Assembly: GCA_050180485.1 (NCBI GenBank)
Contig: JBFXED010000016.1
Coordinates: forward strand, 23,682 to 87,681
Length of the DNA stretch: 64,000 nt
Origin: CADEGL01 sp050180485
Lineage (GTDB): Bacteria > Pseudomonadota > Alphaproteobacteria > CADEGL01
Direction of reading: 5' to 3'
In this document: piece by piece, positions 1 through 7,817 of the stretch
How positions within the stretch are numbered: the first letter of the stretch is position 1
How the letters are laid out: every line of letters begins with the position of its first letter
Made by a program: the position numbers and the translations under genes
Notes under the pieces: model-generated
What the model was told of the DNA's origin: nothing
The model's database searches: none
What the model saw: only the letters and a program-made list of their open reading frames with translations

Positions 1-184
1 CGGCAACGTTATTGATGCGGTGATTCTTGGCCAGATAGTGAGCGGTCGCCAAACCGTGCCCGCCGCCGCCGATGATGACGATGTCATAGGCCGGCTTTGG
101 TTCCGGGCTGCGCCATGCCGCCGGCCAATTCTCGTGGAATGTCCGCGCGTTCCGGGCGAGCGACCGGATCGAGTAGGTATGCAT
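1..184 (-). CDS. soxB: Sarcosine oxidase subunit beta, N-terminal part (cut by window edge)
   Basis: The 61 visible residues start MHTYSIRSLARN, continue through WPAAWRSPEP and reach a dinucleotide-binding glycine motif (VIIGGGGHGLATAHYL). This is the characteristic opening of the beta subunit of heterotetrameric sarcosine oxidase, which oxidatively demethylates sarcosine to glycine using FAD. The ATG at 184 was chosen because the family begins with this aromatic/basic stretch. The remainder, and any soxD, soxA or soxG partners, would lie to the left of the window on the minus strand. A strong hairpin at 293-318 separates it from the upstream ridA-like gene, so it probably has its own promoter in 185-290. 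Confidence 0.88.
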   Translation of the reverse strand, partial: MHTYSIRSLARNARTFHENWPAAWRSPEPKPAYDIVIIGGGGHGLATAHYLAKNHRINNVA

Positions 185-292
185 GGTCCGCTTGAGCGGA
201 TAGCCCCCGAGGCGGGGCGGCGGTCTGAAAACCATCGGGCACCCGGCGTGATATGCGGATGTTATGGCACGTCCGGTCCGCGCACAAACAAG

Positions 293-318
293 AAGGGCGG
301 CGCCGACGCGCCGCCCTT
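293..318 (-). terminator. Rho-independent terminator behind the ridA-like gene
   Basis: A perfect 10-bp stem (AAGGGCGGCG paired with CGCCGCCCTT) closes a six-base loop and is followed on the minus strand by CTTGTTTGTG. It starts 27 bases past the stop codon of the ridA-like gene and ahead of soxB, so it should end the ridA transcript. Confidence 0.72.
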
Positions 319-345
319 CCCTATTCCACCAGCCAAAACTGGAAA

Positions 346-822
346 TCAGCGCGGCGAATAGGCCGTCACTTCGATCTCAATACGCACATCGACCATGAGG
401 GTCGACATGACCGTCGAGCGAGCCGGCGGATCCTTCGGGAAATACTTGGCGTAAGTGCGGTTGTAGCCGAGGAAGTCAGCCTTGTCGCGCAGCCACACCG
501 TAACCTTGAACACGTCGGACAGAGACGCACCGGCTTCCTTCAGGATGCCCTTGATCATCTCCATCGTGACTTCGGTCTGTTCCTCGATCGTGCCCGTCGT
601 CATCGGCACGCCGTCCTTGAACGGAACCTGGCCGGACAGATAGACGAAATCACCAATGCGGATGGCCTTCGAGATCGGGATCTGGTTACCGTTCACGACG
701 ATCGGACCACCGATCACCTTCTTCGTCGCCTTCGGCGCCGCGCGGCGCGCGGCGGGCGCCTTGCGGGCGGCCTGACGCTTGCTGCCGGCCTTCTTTTTGG
801 CGGCTGCCTTCTTCTTTGCCAT
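346..822 (-). CDS. RidA family protein with a lysine-rich N-terminal tail
   Basis: The last ~120 residues form a RidA/YjgF/UK114 domain (YLSGQVPF, then PARSTV and RIEIEV, supplying the Arg and Glu expected in the active cleft). Deaminating RidA proteins hydrolyse reactive enamine/imine intermediates released by PLP enzymes and flavin oxidases. The first 35 residues are a low-complexity Ala/Lys/Arg tail with 15 basic residues, resembling histone H1 tails, which ordinary RidA proteins of ~125-130 residues lack. I chose the ATG at 822 because AGGGAG stands six bases before it; the ATG at 828 has no spacing to that ribosome site. A similar basic tail ends the M24 protein at 19033-20319. Function is inferred from family. 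Confidence 0.85.
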   Translation of the reverse strand: MAKKKAAAKKKAGSKRQAARKAPAARRAAPKATKKVIGGPIVVNGNQIPISKAIRIGDFVYLSGQVPFKDGVPMTTGTIEEQTEVTMEMIKGILKEAGASLSDVFKVTVWLRDKADFLGYNRTYAKYFPKDPPARSTVMSTLMVDVRIEIEVTAYSPR

Positions 823-844
823 GCTCATCTCCCTAGAAACCTGT

Positions 845-861
845 CCGGTCCCTTCGACCGG
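845..861. promoter_or_regulatory. Short dyad in the divergent ridA/speB promoter region
   Basis: CCGGTC and GACCGG form a perfect 6-bp inverted repeat around a five-base spacer, in the 139-bp gap between the divergent ridA-like and speB-like genes. It could be an operator or simply a 5' UTR hairpin. No clear -35/-10 pair was found. Low certainty. Confidence 0.22.
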
Positions 862-961
862 GCCGCGGGCATTCCAACATTGGCGGCCATGCTTTGCAAC
901 GGCTCGGAGCCAAAGTTAGGCTTCGAAGGATTAAGCCGTTCGACCAAACGGGGAGGACACC

Positions 962-1930
962 GTGGCCAAGACGCCGAAACGCATACTGAACATGCCGATG
1001 GGCGGCAACGACATGCCCCGCGCGGGCGGTCCCGCCACCATGATGCGCCTGCCCTTGCAGAAGGACGCCAAGGGGTTGGATGCCTGTTTCGTCGGCATTC
1101 CCTTGGACTGGGGTGCCTCCAACCGCTCGGGCACGCGCATGGGACCGCGCTATATCCGCGTCGAATCGGCGCTTCTGCGCCCCTACAACGTGGTGACGCG
1201 CGCGGCGCCGTTCGATGCGCTGCAGGTGGCCGACATCAGCGACGTGCCGGTGAACCCCTACAACCTGCTCGACAGCGTGCGCATCATCGAGGAGTTCTAC
1301 GAAGAGAAGATCCTGGCCCATGGCTGCAAGCCGTTGACCTTGGGCGGTGACCACACGGTGACCCTGCCGATCCTGCGCGCGATCAAGAAGAAGTACGGGC
1401 CAGTGGGCCTCGTCCACATCGACGCCCATGCCGATATCAACGACACCATGTTCGGCGAGAAGATCGCCCACGGCACGCCGTTTCGCCGCTGTGTCGAGGA
1501 AGGGCTGATCGAGGGCAAGCGCGTGGTGCAGATCGGCCTGCGCGGCTCGGGCTATACGGCCGAGGATTTCGACTGGCCCCAGCGCCAGGGCTTCCGCGTC
1601 GTGCAGGCGACCGAATGCTGGAACAAGTCGCTCACGCCCTTGATGAAGGAGGTGCGCAAGCAGTTGGGCAAAGGGCCGGTCTATATCAGCTTCGACATCG
1701 ACGGGCTGGACCCGTCCTTCGCGCCCGGCACGGGCACACCCGAGATCGGCGGTCTGACCAGCGCACAGGGGCAGGAGATCGTGCGCGGCTGCCGGGGCCT
1801 CGACGTGATCGGCGGTGACCTGGTCGAGGTCTCGCCGCCCTATGACGCGACGGGCAACACGGCTTTGGTCGGCGCGAATTTGCTATTCGAGATGCTGTGC
1901 GTCCTGCCGGGCGTGCCGTACCGCGACTGA
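962..1930 (+). CDS. speB: Agmatinase-family ureohydrolase
   Basis: A 322-residue manganese ureohydrolase, the usual length for agmatinase. Metal-ligand motifs are present in order: GGDH (H131), IDAHAD (D154, H156, D158) and FDID (D245, D247), followed by FAPGTGTPE. The family hydrolyses guanidino groups to an amine plus urea; agmatine to putrescine is the classical reaction, but guanidinobutyrate, guanidinopropionate and other guanidino compounds are alternative substrates that cannot be told apart here. The GTG start at 962 follows GGGGAGG with good spacing. It is transcribed away from the ridA-like gene and faces the TIM-barrel gene, with three bases between their stops. Nearby creatinase-like and carbamoyl-hydrolase genes suggest catabolism of guanidino or carbamoyl compounds rather than polyamine synthesis. 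Confidence 0.88.
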   Translation: MAKTPKRILNMPMGGNDMPRAGGPATMMRLPLQKDAKGLDACFVGIPLDWGASNRSGTRMGPRYIRVESALLRPYNVVTRAAPFDALQVADISDVPVNPYNLLDSVRIIEEFYEEKILAHGCKPLTLGGDHTVTLPILRAIKKKYGPVGLVHIDAHADINDTMFGEKIAHGTPFRRCVEEGLIEGKRVVQIGLRGSGYTAEDFDWPQRQGFRVVQATECWNKSLTPLMKEVRKQLGKGPVYISFDIDGLDPSFAPGTGTPEIGGLTSAQGQEIVRGCRGLDVIGGDLVEVSPPYDATGNTALVGANLLFEMLCVLPGVPYRD

Positions 1931-1933
1931 GCG

Positions 1934-2617
1934 TTACGCACAGGCGGCGCGGATCGCCTTGAGCTGGCCGGCGAGCGTCCGGTCCGTGGGCGCGAAGATA
2001 CGGTCGAAGACCGCCGTCCCCACGGTGAAGGCGTCGGCGCCCGCTTGCGCCACCGCGTCCACCCGTTCGGCCGAATCGATGCTGCCCGCCACGACCAGTT
2101 GCCCTTTCGGCATGGCGGCCCGCGCGGCGCGGATCAGGTCGAGCGGCTGCGCCTCGGTCGCGCGGTAAGCCAGAAGGTCCACGCCTGCGCAGCCCAGCGC
2201 CATAGCGCGCTTGGCGCCTTCGGCGATGTCTTTGGGTGCGCCGCCCAGGCGCGTGGGGTGGCCGATGGTGCGGCCGACAAAGGGCATGTAGGCGGCCTTG
2301 CCGCCCTTGAGCGCGGCCAGCATGGCCTCGATGTCCGTGCCGCCCAGCACGCAGTCGACACCGATCTCCAACGCCTTGGCCGCCGAGCGTAGGCACGCCT
2401 CGGGCGAGGTGCTGACCACTTCCAGATAGGACGTGGCGCCAGTGGCCTGAATAGCTTGATTCAGCGCGCGCAGAGTCTGGAGCGAGACGCCCACATCCTT
2501 GAAGCCGACATGGGCCAGGCCGATGGGCGCGGCCTCTTCGAAGATCGCGAGGCAATTCTCGACGGTCATGTCGTCGCGGGTCAGCATGAAGATGAAGTCG
2601 ACGGCCATGCGCGTCAC
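1934..2617 (-). CDS. Phosphate-binding TIM-barrel protein of unknown function
   Basis: About 227 residues with the alternating beta-alpha pattern of a (beta/alpha)8 barrel. The C-terminal part (VVAGSIDSAERV, then AGADAFTVGTAVF) looks like the standard phosphate-binding strands 7 and 8 of ribulose-phosphate-binding barrels. I do not recognise a specific enzyme; a phosphorylated substrate is an inference from the fold. The GTG at 2617 overlaps the TGA of the upstream flavoprotein gene (GTGA), implying translational coupling; an ATG at 2608 is an alternative start. It is the last gene of the tightly packed run that includes a kinase and a GlpA-like dehydrogenase, so it may be the aldolase or isomerase of that pathway. 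Confidence 0.7.
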   Translation of the reverse strand: MTRMAVDFIFMLTRDDMTVENCLAIFEEAAPIGLAHVGFKDVGVSLQTLRALNQAIQATGATSYLEVVSTSPEACLRSAAKALEIGVDCVLGGTDIEAMLAALKGGKAAYMPFVGRTIGHPTRLGGAPKDIAEGAKRAMALGCAGVDLLAYRATEAQPLDLIRAARAAMPKGQLVVAGSIDSAERVDAVAQAGADAFTVGTAVFDRIFAPTDRTLAGQLKAIRAACA

Positions 2618-3849
2618 GCGACGAGATCGACACGGAGCCCGGCCGAATGGCCATATGGCAAGGCGCCGAGATTGATGGCAATGCGCCGTTCGCGCAACAG
2701 CGTCCGCCGTGCCCCCTGCCAGACCGCAGCACCGTCCGCCGAGAGCACAATGCGGCCCGTGGTGTCGGCCGAAACGCGCAAAGAAGGGCGCAAGGCGCGC
2801 GTATCAGGCAGATCGACCGTCTCAGCAGCCCAACGCTGGGGCACCATATAACGCAGTTCCTCTCCCAACCAGAACGCGACCTCAGCCTGGACACCGTCCA
2901 AGTGGCCGGCCAGGAAAGCCGCGATACAAGCCCCGGCCCGCGCACCTTCCAGCGCGGCGACGCCGCTCGATTCCACCGGGCGCAGCAGATTGCCGGCGGC
3001 GAAGACGCCGGGTGCACTGGTCCGCATGTACTGGTCGATGACGGGACCGCCGGTGCGCGGATCCATCGCCAGGCCGCCCTCCTCCGACAAGGGCGCGTCG
3101 GGCACGAAGCTGCCGGAGAAGATCACGCAATCGCACGGAATGCGGCGCGTGCCTTCGGACGTCCGTAAGACAACGGCTTCGACCGTGGCACGGCCCGCGA
3201 TCTCCTCGATCTCGGCGTTGAGCAGCACGGGCACGCCAAACACGGTACGGGCGATCGGCCGCGCGATGGGCAGCGACAGCACGCGCGAGCCGGGTTCGGC
3301 CATGGCCACGACCTTTAAGCCGCAATGGCGCGCGGTCAGAAGAACCGAAAAGGCCACATGCTCCGAACCGATCACGACCGCGCGCGGGCCGGGCACGGGG
3401 ATGCCGCGTGTCTCCATCTGCTGTAGCGCGCCGGTGGTCAGCACGCCGCGCTCGGGCCGCGTGCCGGGCACAAGCCGCGCCGCCCGCGGCCGTTCGCGCA
3501 CGCCGGTCGCAACCAGCACGGCCTTGGGCCGGATTTCCCGCAAGCCAAGCTCTGGCCCCACCACGCGCAGCATGGGACCTGGCGCGATCTCCAGCACCGT
3601 GGTGCGCGGATGGAGGGTCGCGCGCGACAGATCGGTCTCGCCGATCAACCGGCGGATGAAGGAAGAGCCTTTCTCCAGCCGGTGCGAATACTCCCAGCCG
3701 AAACCCAGATGGCCGCAGTAGCGCGGCAGACCGCCGACCGTGTCGTCGCGGTCGAAGACAGCGATGCCGCGCACACCGCGCGCGGTCAGCGCGGCCGCCG
3801 CCGCGAGCCCCGCCGGTCCCGCCCCCACGATGGCGACCGTGGGGTTCAT
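2614..3849 (-). CDS. FAD/NAD(P)-dependent oxidoreductase, Pyr_redox_2 type
   Basis: A 411-residue two-dinucleotide-domain flavoprotein. The FAD motif is at the N terminus (VAIVGAGPAGLAAA). ATGVRERPR ends the first FAD half, VVIGSEHVAF stands where the NAD(P)-binding loop is expected, and APGVFAAGNLLRP matches the conserved FAD-contacting segment near the C terminus. It resembles the alpha-type subunits of opine oxidase and hydrogen cyanide synthase (OoxA/HcnB) and partners of GlpA-like proteins, but I see no CxC...C cluster in it; that domain sits on the neighbouring gene instead. Its ATG overlaps the stop of the GlpA-like gene (ATGA) and its stop overlaps the TIM-barrel start, so the three are likely co-translated. 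It probably passes electrons between the GlpA-like partner and NAD(P) or quinone. Confidence 0.82.
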   Translation of the reverse strand: MNPTVAIVGAGPAGLAAAAALTARGVRGIAVFDRDDTVGGLPRYCGHLGFGWEYSHRLEKGSSFIRRLIGETDLSRATLHPRTTVLEIAPGPMLRVVGPELGLREIRPKAVLVATGVRERPRAARLVPGTRPERGVLTTGALQQMETRGIPVPGPRAVVIGSEHVAFSVLLTARHCGLKVVAMAEPGSRVLSLPIARPIARTVFGVPVLLNAEIEEIAGRATVEAVVLRTSEGTRRIPCDCVIFSGSFVPDAPLSEEGGLAMDPRTGGPVIDQYMRTSAPGVFAAGNLLRPVESSGVAALEGARAGACIAAFLAGHLDGVQAEVAFWLGEELRYMVPQRWAAETVDLPDTRALRPSLRVSADTTGRIVLSADGAAVWQGARRTLLRERRIAINLGALPYGHSAGLRVDLVA

Positions 3850-5219
3850 GGCTTCCCCGTCCGCAGCATGCTTTCAACCCGCGCACCGCAGAAGAACCCC
3901 TGGCAGCGCCCCATCATCACGCGCGTGCGGCGCTTCAACGCCTTGAGCGAATGGGCAGGAACGGGGCCGGAAAGCGCATCGCGGATTTCACCCACGCTGA
4001 CCCGCTCGCAATGGCAGACCATCTCGCCATAGGACGGATCGGCCGCAACGCGCGCGGCATCCGTCCAGGGACGCGCCACGTCCGGATCGGCTAGGCTCGG
4101 CACGCGCGCGGGCTTGATCGCTTCCTTGCGCGCCGCTTTCACGATTTCCGGCACCACCAGTTCGACAACGTATTCGGCGATGCCAAGCGCGCCTGAAAGC
4201 CCGGTCGAGCGGATGCCCGCGCAGGTGAGCCAACCATCGGCGAAGCGGGGGATGATGCGATATTCCGGCTTCTCCGTAGCGGGCCGCATGCCCGCGTACA
4301 TCGCGGCAACCGGCTCATCGAGCAAGGCGGGCAGCATACGCCGCGCGGCGGTGGTCAACTGCGTGATCCCTTCCGGGGTGACCCGCCGGTCGTCGGGATC
4401 GGGCACCTCTTCCGCCGTCGGACCCAGCAACACATTCCCGAAGATGGAGGGCGCAATATAGACGCCGCGCGTAGTCGGCGTGGGCGCAGGGCGCAGGATG
4501 ACGTCCACCAGCCGCCTCGCGCGCTTGTCGTAAACGATGTATTGGCCGCGCCGTGGCTTGACCGTCAGATCGCGATAGCCGGCCAGCGCCTCGACATGAT
4601 CCGCGCGCAATCCCGCACAGTTGATGACGAGTCGCGCGCGTACCTCGCCGCCCGGCGTCGTCAGCATCCAGACGCCGTCGCGCCGCGCGGCGGCCGTAAC
4701 GGGCACCGAATCGTGGTAATCCACGCCGTTCACGACCGCGTCCAGCGCGTAGGCATAGGCCGTGGAGAATCCATCCACGATGCCTTCCTCTGGCGCCCAG
4801 GCCGCGGCCACGGCACCCGGTGCCAGATGCGGCACGCGGGCATAGATACCATCCGCGTTGAGCAGCTCGACCGAACCGAAGCCCTCGGCGCGCGAGGCGC
4901 GCACCTCCTCTTCCACCACGCGCGCTTCGGACTCATCGAAGGCCACGGTCATGGCGCCGACCAGGCGGATGGGCAGGCCGAGCGACGGGGCTTCGGCCAA
5001 ATAACGCTGATGCCCGCGCACGACCAGCTTCCGTTCCAGCGAACCCACAGGCGTGTCGTTGCCGGTAGCCAGCGTGGCCGTGTTGCCCTTGCTGGCCTCG
5101 TCGCACAAATCGCTGTTGGCTTCGAGCAGGATCGCGCGCAAGTGATAGCGCGAAAATTCGCGCGCGACCGCGCAGCCCACAACACCCGCGCCGATGATGG
5201 CGACGTCGTAATCCGCCAT
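3846..5219 (-). CDS. GlpA-like FAD-dependent dehydrogenase with C-terminal BFD [2Fe-2S] domain
   Basis: A 457-residue protein. Residues ~1-370 form a DAO/GlpD-type FAD domain (VAIIGAGVVGCAVARE; LVINCAGL; AGIRSTGLSGALGIAEYVVE). The C-terminal ~60 residues carry C402-x-C404 and C439-x4-C444, the pattern of a bacterioferritin-associated-ferredoxin-like (Fer2_BFD) [2Fe-2S] domain, as in GlpA. The architecture suggests oxidation of a hydroxyl or amine on a possibly phosphorylated substrate, with electrons leaving through the Fe-S domain. The ATG at 5219 overlaps the TGA of the kinase-like gene (TGATG); longer readings would run into that gene. Kinase plus GlpA-like plus second flavoprotein recalls glpK-glpAB, but the kinase family differs. 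Confidence 0.85.
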   Translation of the reverse strand: MADYDVAIIGAGVVGCAVAREFSRYHLRAILLEANSDLCDEASKGNTATLATGNDTPVGSLERKLVVRGHQRYLAEAPSLGLPIRLVGAMTVAFDESEARVVEEEVRASRAEGFGSVELLNADGIYARVPHLAPGAVAAAWAPEEGIVDGFSTAYAYALDAVVNGVDYHDSVPVTAAARRDGVWMLTTPGGEVRARLVINCAGLRADHVEALAGYRDLTVKPRRGQYIVYDKRARRLVDVILRPAPTPTTRGVYIAPSIFGNVLLGPTAEEVPDPDDRRVTPEGITQLTTAARRMLPALLDEPVAAMYAGMRPATEKPEYRIIPRFADGWLTCAGIRSTGLSGALGIAEYVVELVVPEIVKAARKEAIKPARVPSLADPDVARPWTDAARVAADPSYGEMVCHCERVSVGEIRDALSGPVPAHSLKALKRRTRVMMGRCQGFFCGARVESMLRTGKP

Positions 5220-6076
5220 CAACCGATTCCCCTTATGCCGGCGGGATCGATACCCAGCCGGCCGAGGCAAAGGCGTGTGTAGTCGGCCAGGTCGCCGCGG
5301 ATGCCCTCGGCTTGGATCTGGATCAGGCACCACAGCGCTTCGCGCACCACGACGGCGTCCTTGAGCCCATCGACCGTGGCGCGGTCCGCGCCGCCGTGGC
5401 GTTTCACCGCGCGCTCCAGCGCCGCATCATCGAGGGCGAAGTTCATGGCCAGATTGGCCAGGTCGGTCGCCGGATCGCCCAGCCCCGCATACTCCCAATC
5501 GATCAGCCACATGTTCCGGCCGTCGTCGATGAAGTTCTCAGGGATCAGATCGGTGTGGATCAGCCCGCGCAATTCGCCCGCGGGCGCGGCATTCAAGATC
5601 GCGTCGATGCGGGCGCTCTGGGCGGGCGGCAACGTGCCCGGCGCCAAACGTGCGAGATAGGCGCGCGACCAGGCGACGGGATTGGCATTGGGCGTATCCG
5701 CCGGTAAGCGGCCTTCATGGATGCGCCGGAGCACGTCCACAATACGATCAAGCCGCGCGGGCGACAGCGCATCACCCTGCCGCAGGGTCTCGCCGTCCAT
5801 GAAGCGCTGCACCAGCACGCCGTCGCGTGCGTGGACGACCGGCGGCGCAACGCCCAGATCAGCCGCCAGAGAGGCGCACAGCGCCTCGCGGCTGCGCACG
5901 ATGCCATGATGGGGTAGATCGGCAGCAACCCGCGCGAAGAAACGCTGGCCGCCCGCGTCCACGCAATAGTTGATGTTGGTGCGACCGACCGACAGGCGCG
6001 TCACCGTGGGCGCGGCCGGCCAGATCGGCAGGCGGCGCAGGCGTTCCTCGGCGCTTAAGTCAGAGACAGCATCCAT
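5219..6076 (-). CDS. Choline/ethanolamine-kinase-like phosphotransferase (APH fold)
   Basis: A 285-residue protein-kinase-like small-molecule phosphotransferase. The catalytic loop reads HTDLIPENF (the Asp and Asn of Brenner's motif) and the metal-binding segment reads LIDWEYAG, a form common in choline/ethanolamine kinases (LicA-like) rather than aminoglycoside kinases. The N-terminal lobe has RTNINYCV in place of a Gly-rich loop. It likely phosphorylates a hydroxyl of a small amine or polyol. It precedes and overlaps the GlpA-like gene, so its product may be that dehydrogenase's substrate. Choline, ethanolamine or an unrelated alcohol are all possible; sequence alone does not decide. Confidence 0.78.
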   Translation of the reverse strand: MDAVSDLSAEERLRRLPIWPAAPTVTRLSVGRTNINYCVDAGGQRFFARVAADLPHHGIVRSREALCASLAADLGVAPPVVHARDGVLVQRFMDGETLRQGDALSPARLDRIVDVLRRIHEGRLPADTPNANPVAWSRAYLARLAPGTLPPAQSARIDAILNAAPAGELRGLIHTDLIPENFIDDGRNMWLIDWEYAGLGDPATDLANLAMNFALDDAALERAVKRHGGADRATVDGLKDAVVVREALWCLIQIQAEGIRGDLADYTRLCLGRLGIDPAGIRGIG

Positions 6077-6127
6077 GCCGCGCGCAGCATAGCCGCGCGC
6101 GGCACGGGACGCGACGTTATCGCGGGC

Positions 6128-6964
6128 TTAGGACAGGGCGACCGGCTTGTGGTGGGCGTCCTTGTACATGGTGGCCGCGCTGTACTCGACCGCGATTCGG
6201 TGCGCCTCGATGGCCTCCGGCGTCATCTCGCCGTGGCAGGGCGGCTCGGGGTCGAAATTGTGGTGGCGGTCTTCCCCACGCACGAGGGCGGCGCAGTCGC
6301 GCGGTCCCTTGTTGACCGCGAAGGTCGGCATGTAGCTGGGCAAGAACAGGATACGCCAGCGGTCCACAAAGTTCGGGCCCGAGCCGTGGATCAGGTTGTG
6401 GTGGAAGATGGCGGCTTCGCCGGCCTTGAGATCGACCGAGATAGCGTTCGAGTCATCGACCTTGGAAGTGATGTACTGGCCGCGCGTCAAGATACTGTCC
6501 TTGTCCTGCGTGTCCTGATGCGGCAGGAGCGGGCCCTTGTGCGAGCCGGGGATCACCTTCATGCCGCCATTGGCCTCGGTGGAGGGCGTGAAGGCCAGCC
6601 AGAAGGTCACGGCCGGCTCGATCTTGATGTACATCGTATCCTGGTGCCAACCGGCGTAGGTCGGGCTGTTCGGCTTCTTGAAGCGGAACGAACTGGTCCA
6701 GCACAGGATGTCCGGTGTGCCGAAGATGCTTTCCGCCACGTCGACGAAGCGCGGGTTGCGGATCATGTCGTCAAGCCACGGACAGACCAGATGGGCTTTC
6801 AGGTCGATCTTCTTGGTCGCGTCGGGATAGCGCGCCTGGAGATCCTCCAGCTTACCGCGGATCTCGGCCATCTCGGCTTCGCTATAGATCGGGATCGGCG
6901 CGAGGTAGCCGTCGCGCTCATAGGCGGCAAGCTGGTCCTTGGTCAGTCCGTATTTGGGCGCCAT
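6128..6964 (-). CDS. Phytanoyl-CoA dioxygenase (PhyH) family protein, copy 1
   Basis: A 278-residue Fe(II)/2-oxoglutarate dioxygenase of the PhyH family. The iron facial triad appears to be H107, D109 (WHQDTMYI) and H193 (HNLIHGSGPN), with R204 (DRWRI) as the likely 2-oxoglutarate anchor. Family members hydroxylate unactivated C-H bonds (phytanoyl-CoA, ectoine by EctD, 2-aminoethylphosphonate by PhnY). The ATG at 6964 is 8 bases past the stop of a second PhyH gene of identical length, and the two share SILTRGQYIT and PTYAGWHQDT. Substrate unknown; context suggests a small amine or phospho-compound rather than a fatty acyl-CoA. Confidence 0.85.
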   Translation of the reverse strand: MAPKYGLTKDQLAAYERDGYLAPIPIYSEAEMAEIRGKLEDLQARYPDATKKIDLKAHLVCPWLDDMIRNPRFVDVAESIFGTPDILCWTSSFRFKKPNSPTYAGWHQDTMYIKIEPAVTFWLAFTPSTEANGGMKVIPGSHKGPLLPHQDTQDKDSILTRGQYITSKVDDSNAISVDLKAGEAAIFHHNLIHGSGPNFVDRWRILFLPSYMPTFAVNKGPRDCAALVRGEDRHHNFDPEPPCHGEMTPEAIEAHRIAVEYSAATMYKDAHHKPVALS

Positions 6965-6972
6965 CTGTTTCC

Positions 6973-7809
6973 TCAGCTCAATGCGATCGCCTGGCGGTCA
7001 CTGTCTTTGTAGAGAATCTTCTTGGCCTGCACTTCCACGGCCTCGCGATGGGCGGCGAGCTCGGCCGGGCCGAACTCCTCCACCGGCACGCGGTCGGGAT
7101 CGAAATAGCGATATTCGTCGGTTCCGCGCACGACAAAGGCCGAGACGCGGCGATCATCCATGGGCTTGGACTTGGTCGCGAAATAACCCATCAGCATGAC
7201 CAGCCGCCGGTCGTTCGTGTGGTTGGGACCGGAGCTATGGACGATGTTGTGGTCGAAGAAGCCGCACTCGCCCGGACGCAGTTGCAGCGGCGTGATGTTG
7301 GTCTTGTCGAAATCGGCGGTGATGTACTGGCCGCGCGTCAGGATGCTGTCTTTGTCGTGAGTGTCTTCGTGCGGCAGGATTTCCCACTTGTGGGAGCCGG
7401 GGACGACGCTGACCGTGCCGCTGTCGGTGTTGGTGGGCGACAGGGCCAGGAACGCGATCGTGCCCGTGGGACGGATGGTGATATAGCGCGTGTCCTGGTG
7501 CCAGCCGGCATAGGTCGGGCTCTTCGCCTTCTTGTTCCGCACGCTGGAATTCCAGCACAGGAGGTTGGGACCCAGGATGTCCTCCAGCGCGTCAAGCATA
7601 CGCGGCATGCGTGTCAGCCGGTCGGCCCACGGCAACAGAAGGTTGCACTTGAGGTCGAGTTTGTTGAGGCTTTCCGGCCGCTCTGCCTCGAAACGTTCCA
7701 GATGACGCCGGTATTCCAGCGCGTCGTCCTCGGACATCACGCGGAACGGTGTGTGGAAGCCGTTCGCGCGGTAGGCCGCGATCTCGCTGTCCGTCAGTGC
7801 CTTGCCCAT
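6973..7809 (-). CDS. Phytanoyl-CoA dioxygenase (PhyH) family protein, copy 2
   Basis: A second 278-residue PhyH dioxygenase, clearly a paralogue of the gene at 6128-6964. Iron ligands appear as H104, D106 (WHQDTRYI) and H191 (HNIVHSSGPN), with an Arg pair after it (NDRRLV). I chose the ATG at 7809 because it gives exactly the length and N-terminal alignment of the paralogue (LTDSEIAAYRANGF against LTKDQLAAYERDGY); the reading upstream of it overlaps the aldolase gene and looks non-protein-like. It begins 8 bases after the aldolase stop. The pair may act on successive positions of one substrate, or as a heteromer. Confidence 0.85.
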   Translation of the reverse strand: MGKALTDSEIAAYRANGFHTPFRVMSEDDALEYRRHLERFEAERPESLNKLDLKCNLLLPWADRLTRMPRMLDALEDILGPNLLCWNSSVRNKKAKSPTYAGWHQDTRYITIRPTGTIAFLALSPTNTDSGTVSVVPGSHKWEILPHEDTHDKDSILTRGQYITADFDKTNITPLQLRPGECGFFDHNIVHSSGPNHTNDRRLVMLMGYFATKSKPMDDRRVSAFVVRGTDEYRYFDPDRVPVEEFGPAELAAHREAVEVQAKKILYKDSDRQAIALS

Positions 7810-7817
7810 CGCGCGCC

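Noticed and set aside
2614..5219. Hydrogen cyanide synthase (hcnBC) or opine oxidase reading of the two flavoproteins
   Set aside because: No hcnA-like small ferredoxin, and the Fe-S domain is on the DAO subunit rather than the HcnB-like one. The kinase and TIM-barrel partners do not fit.
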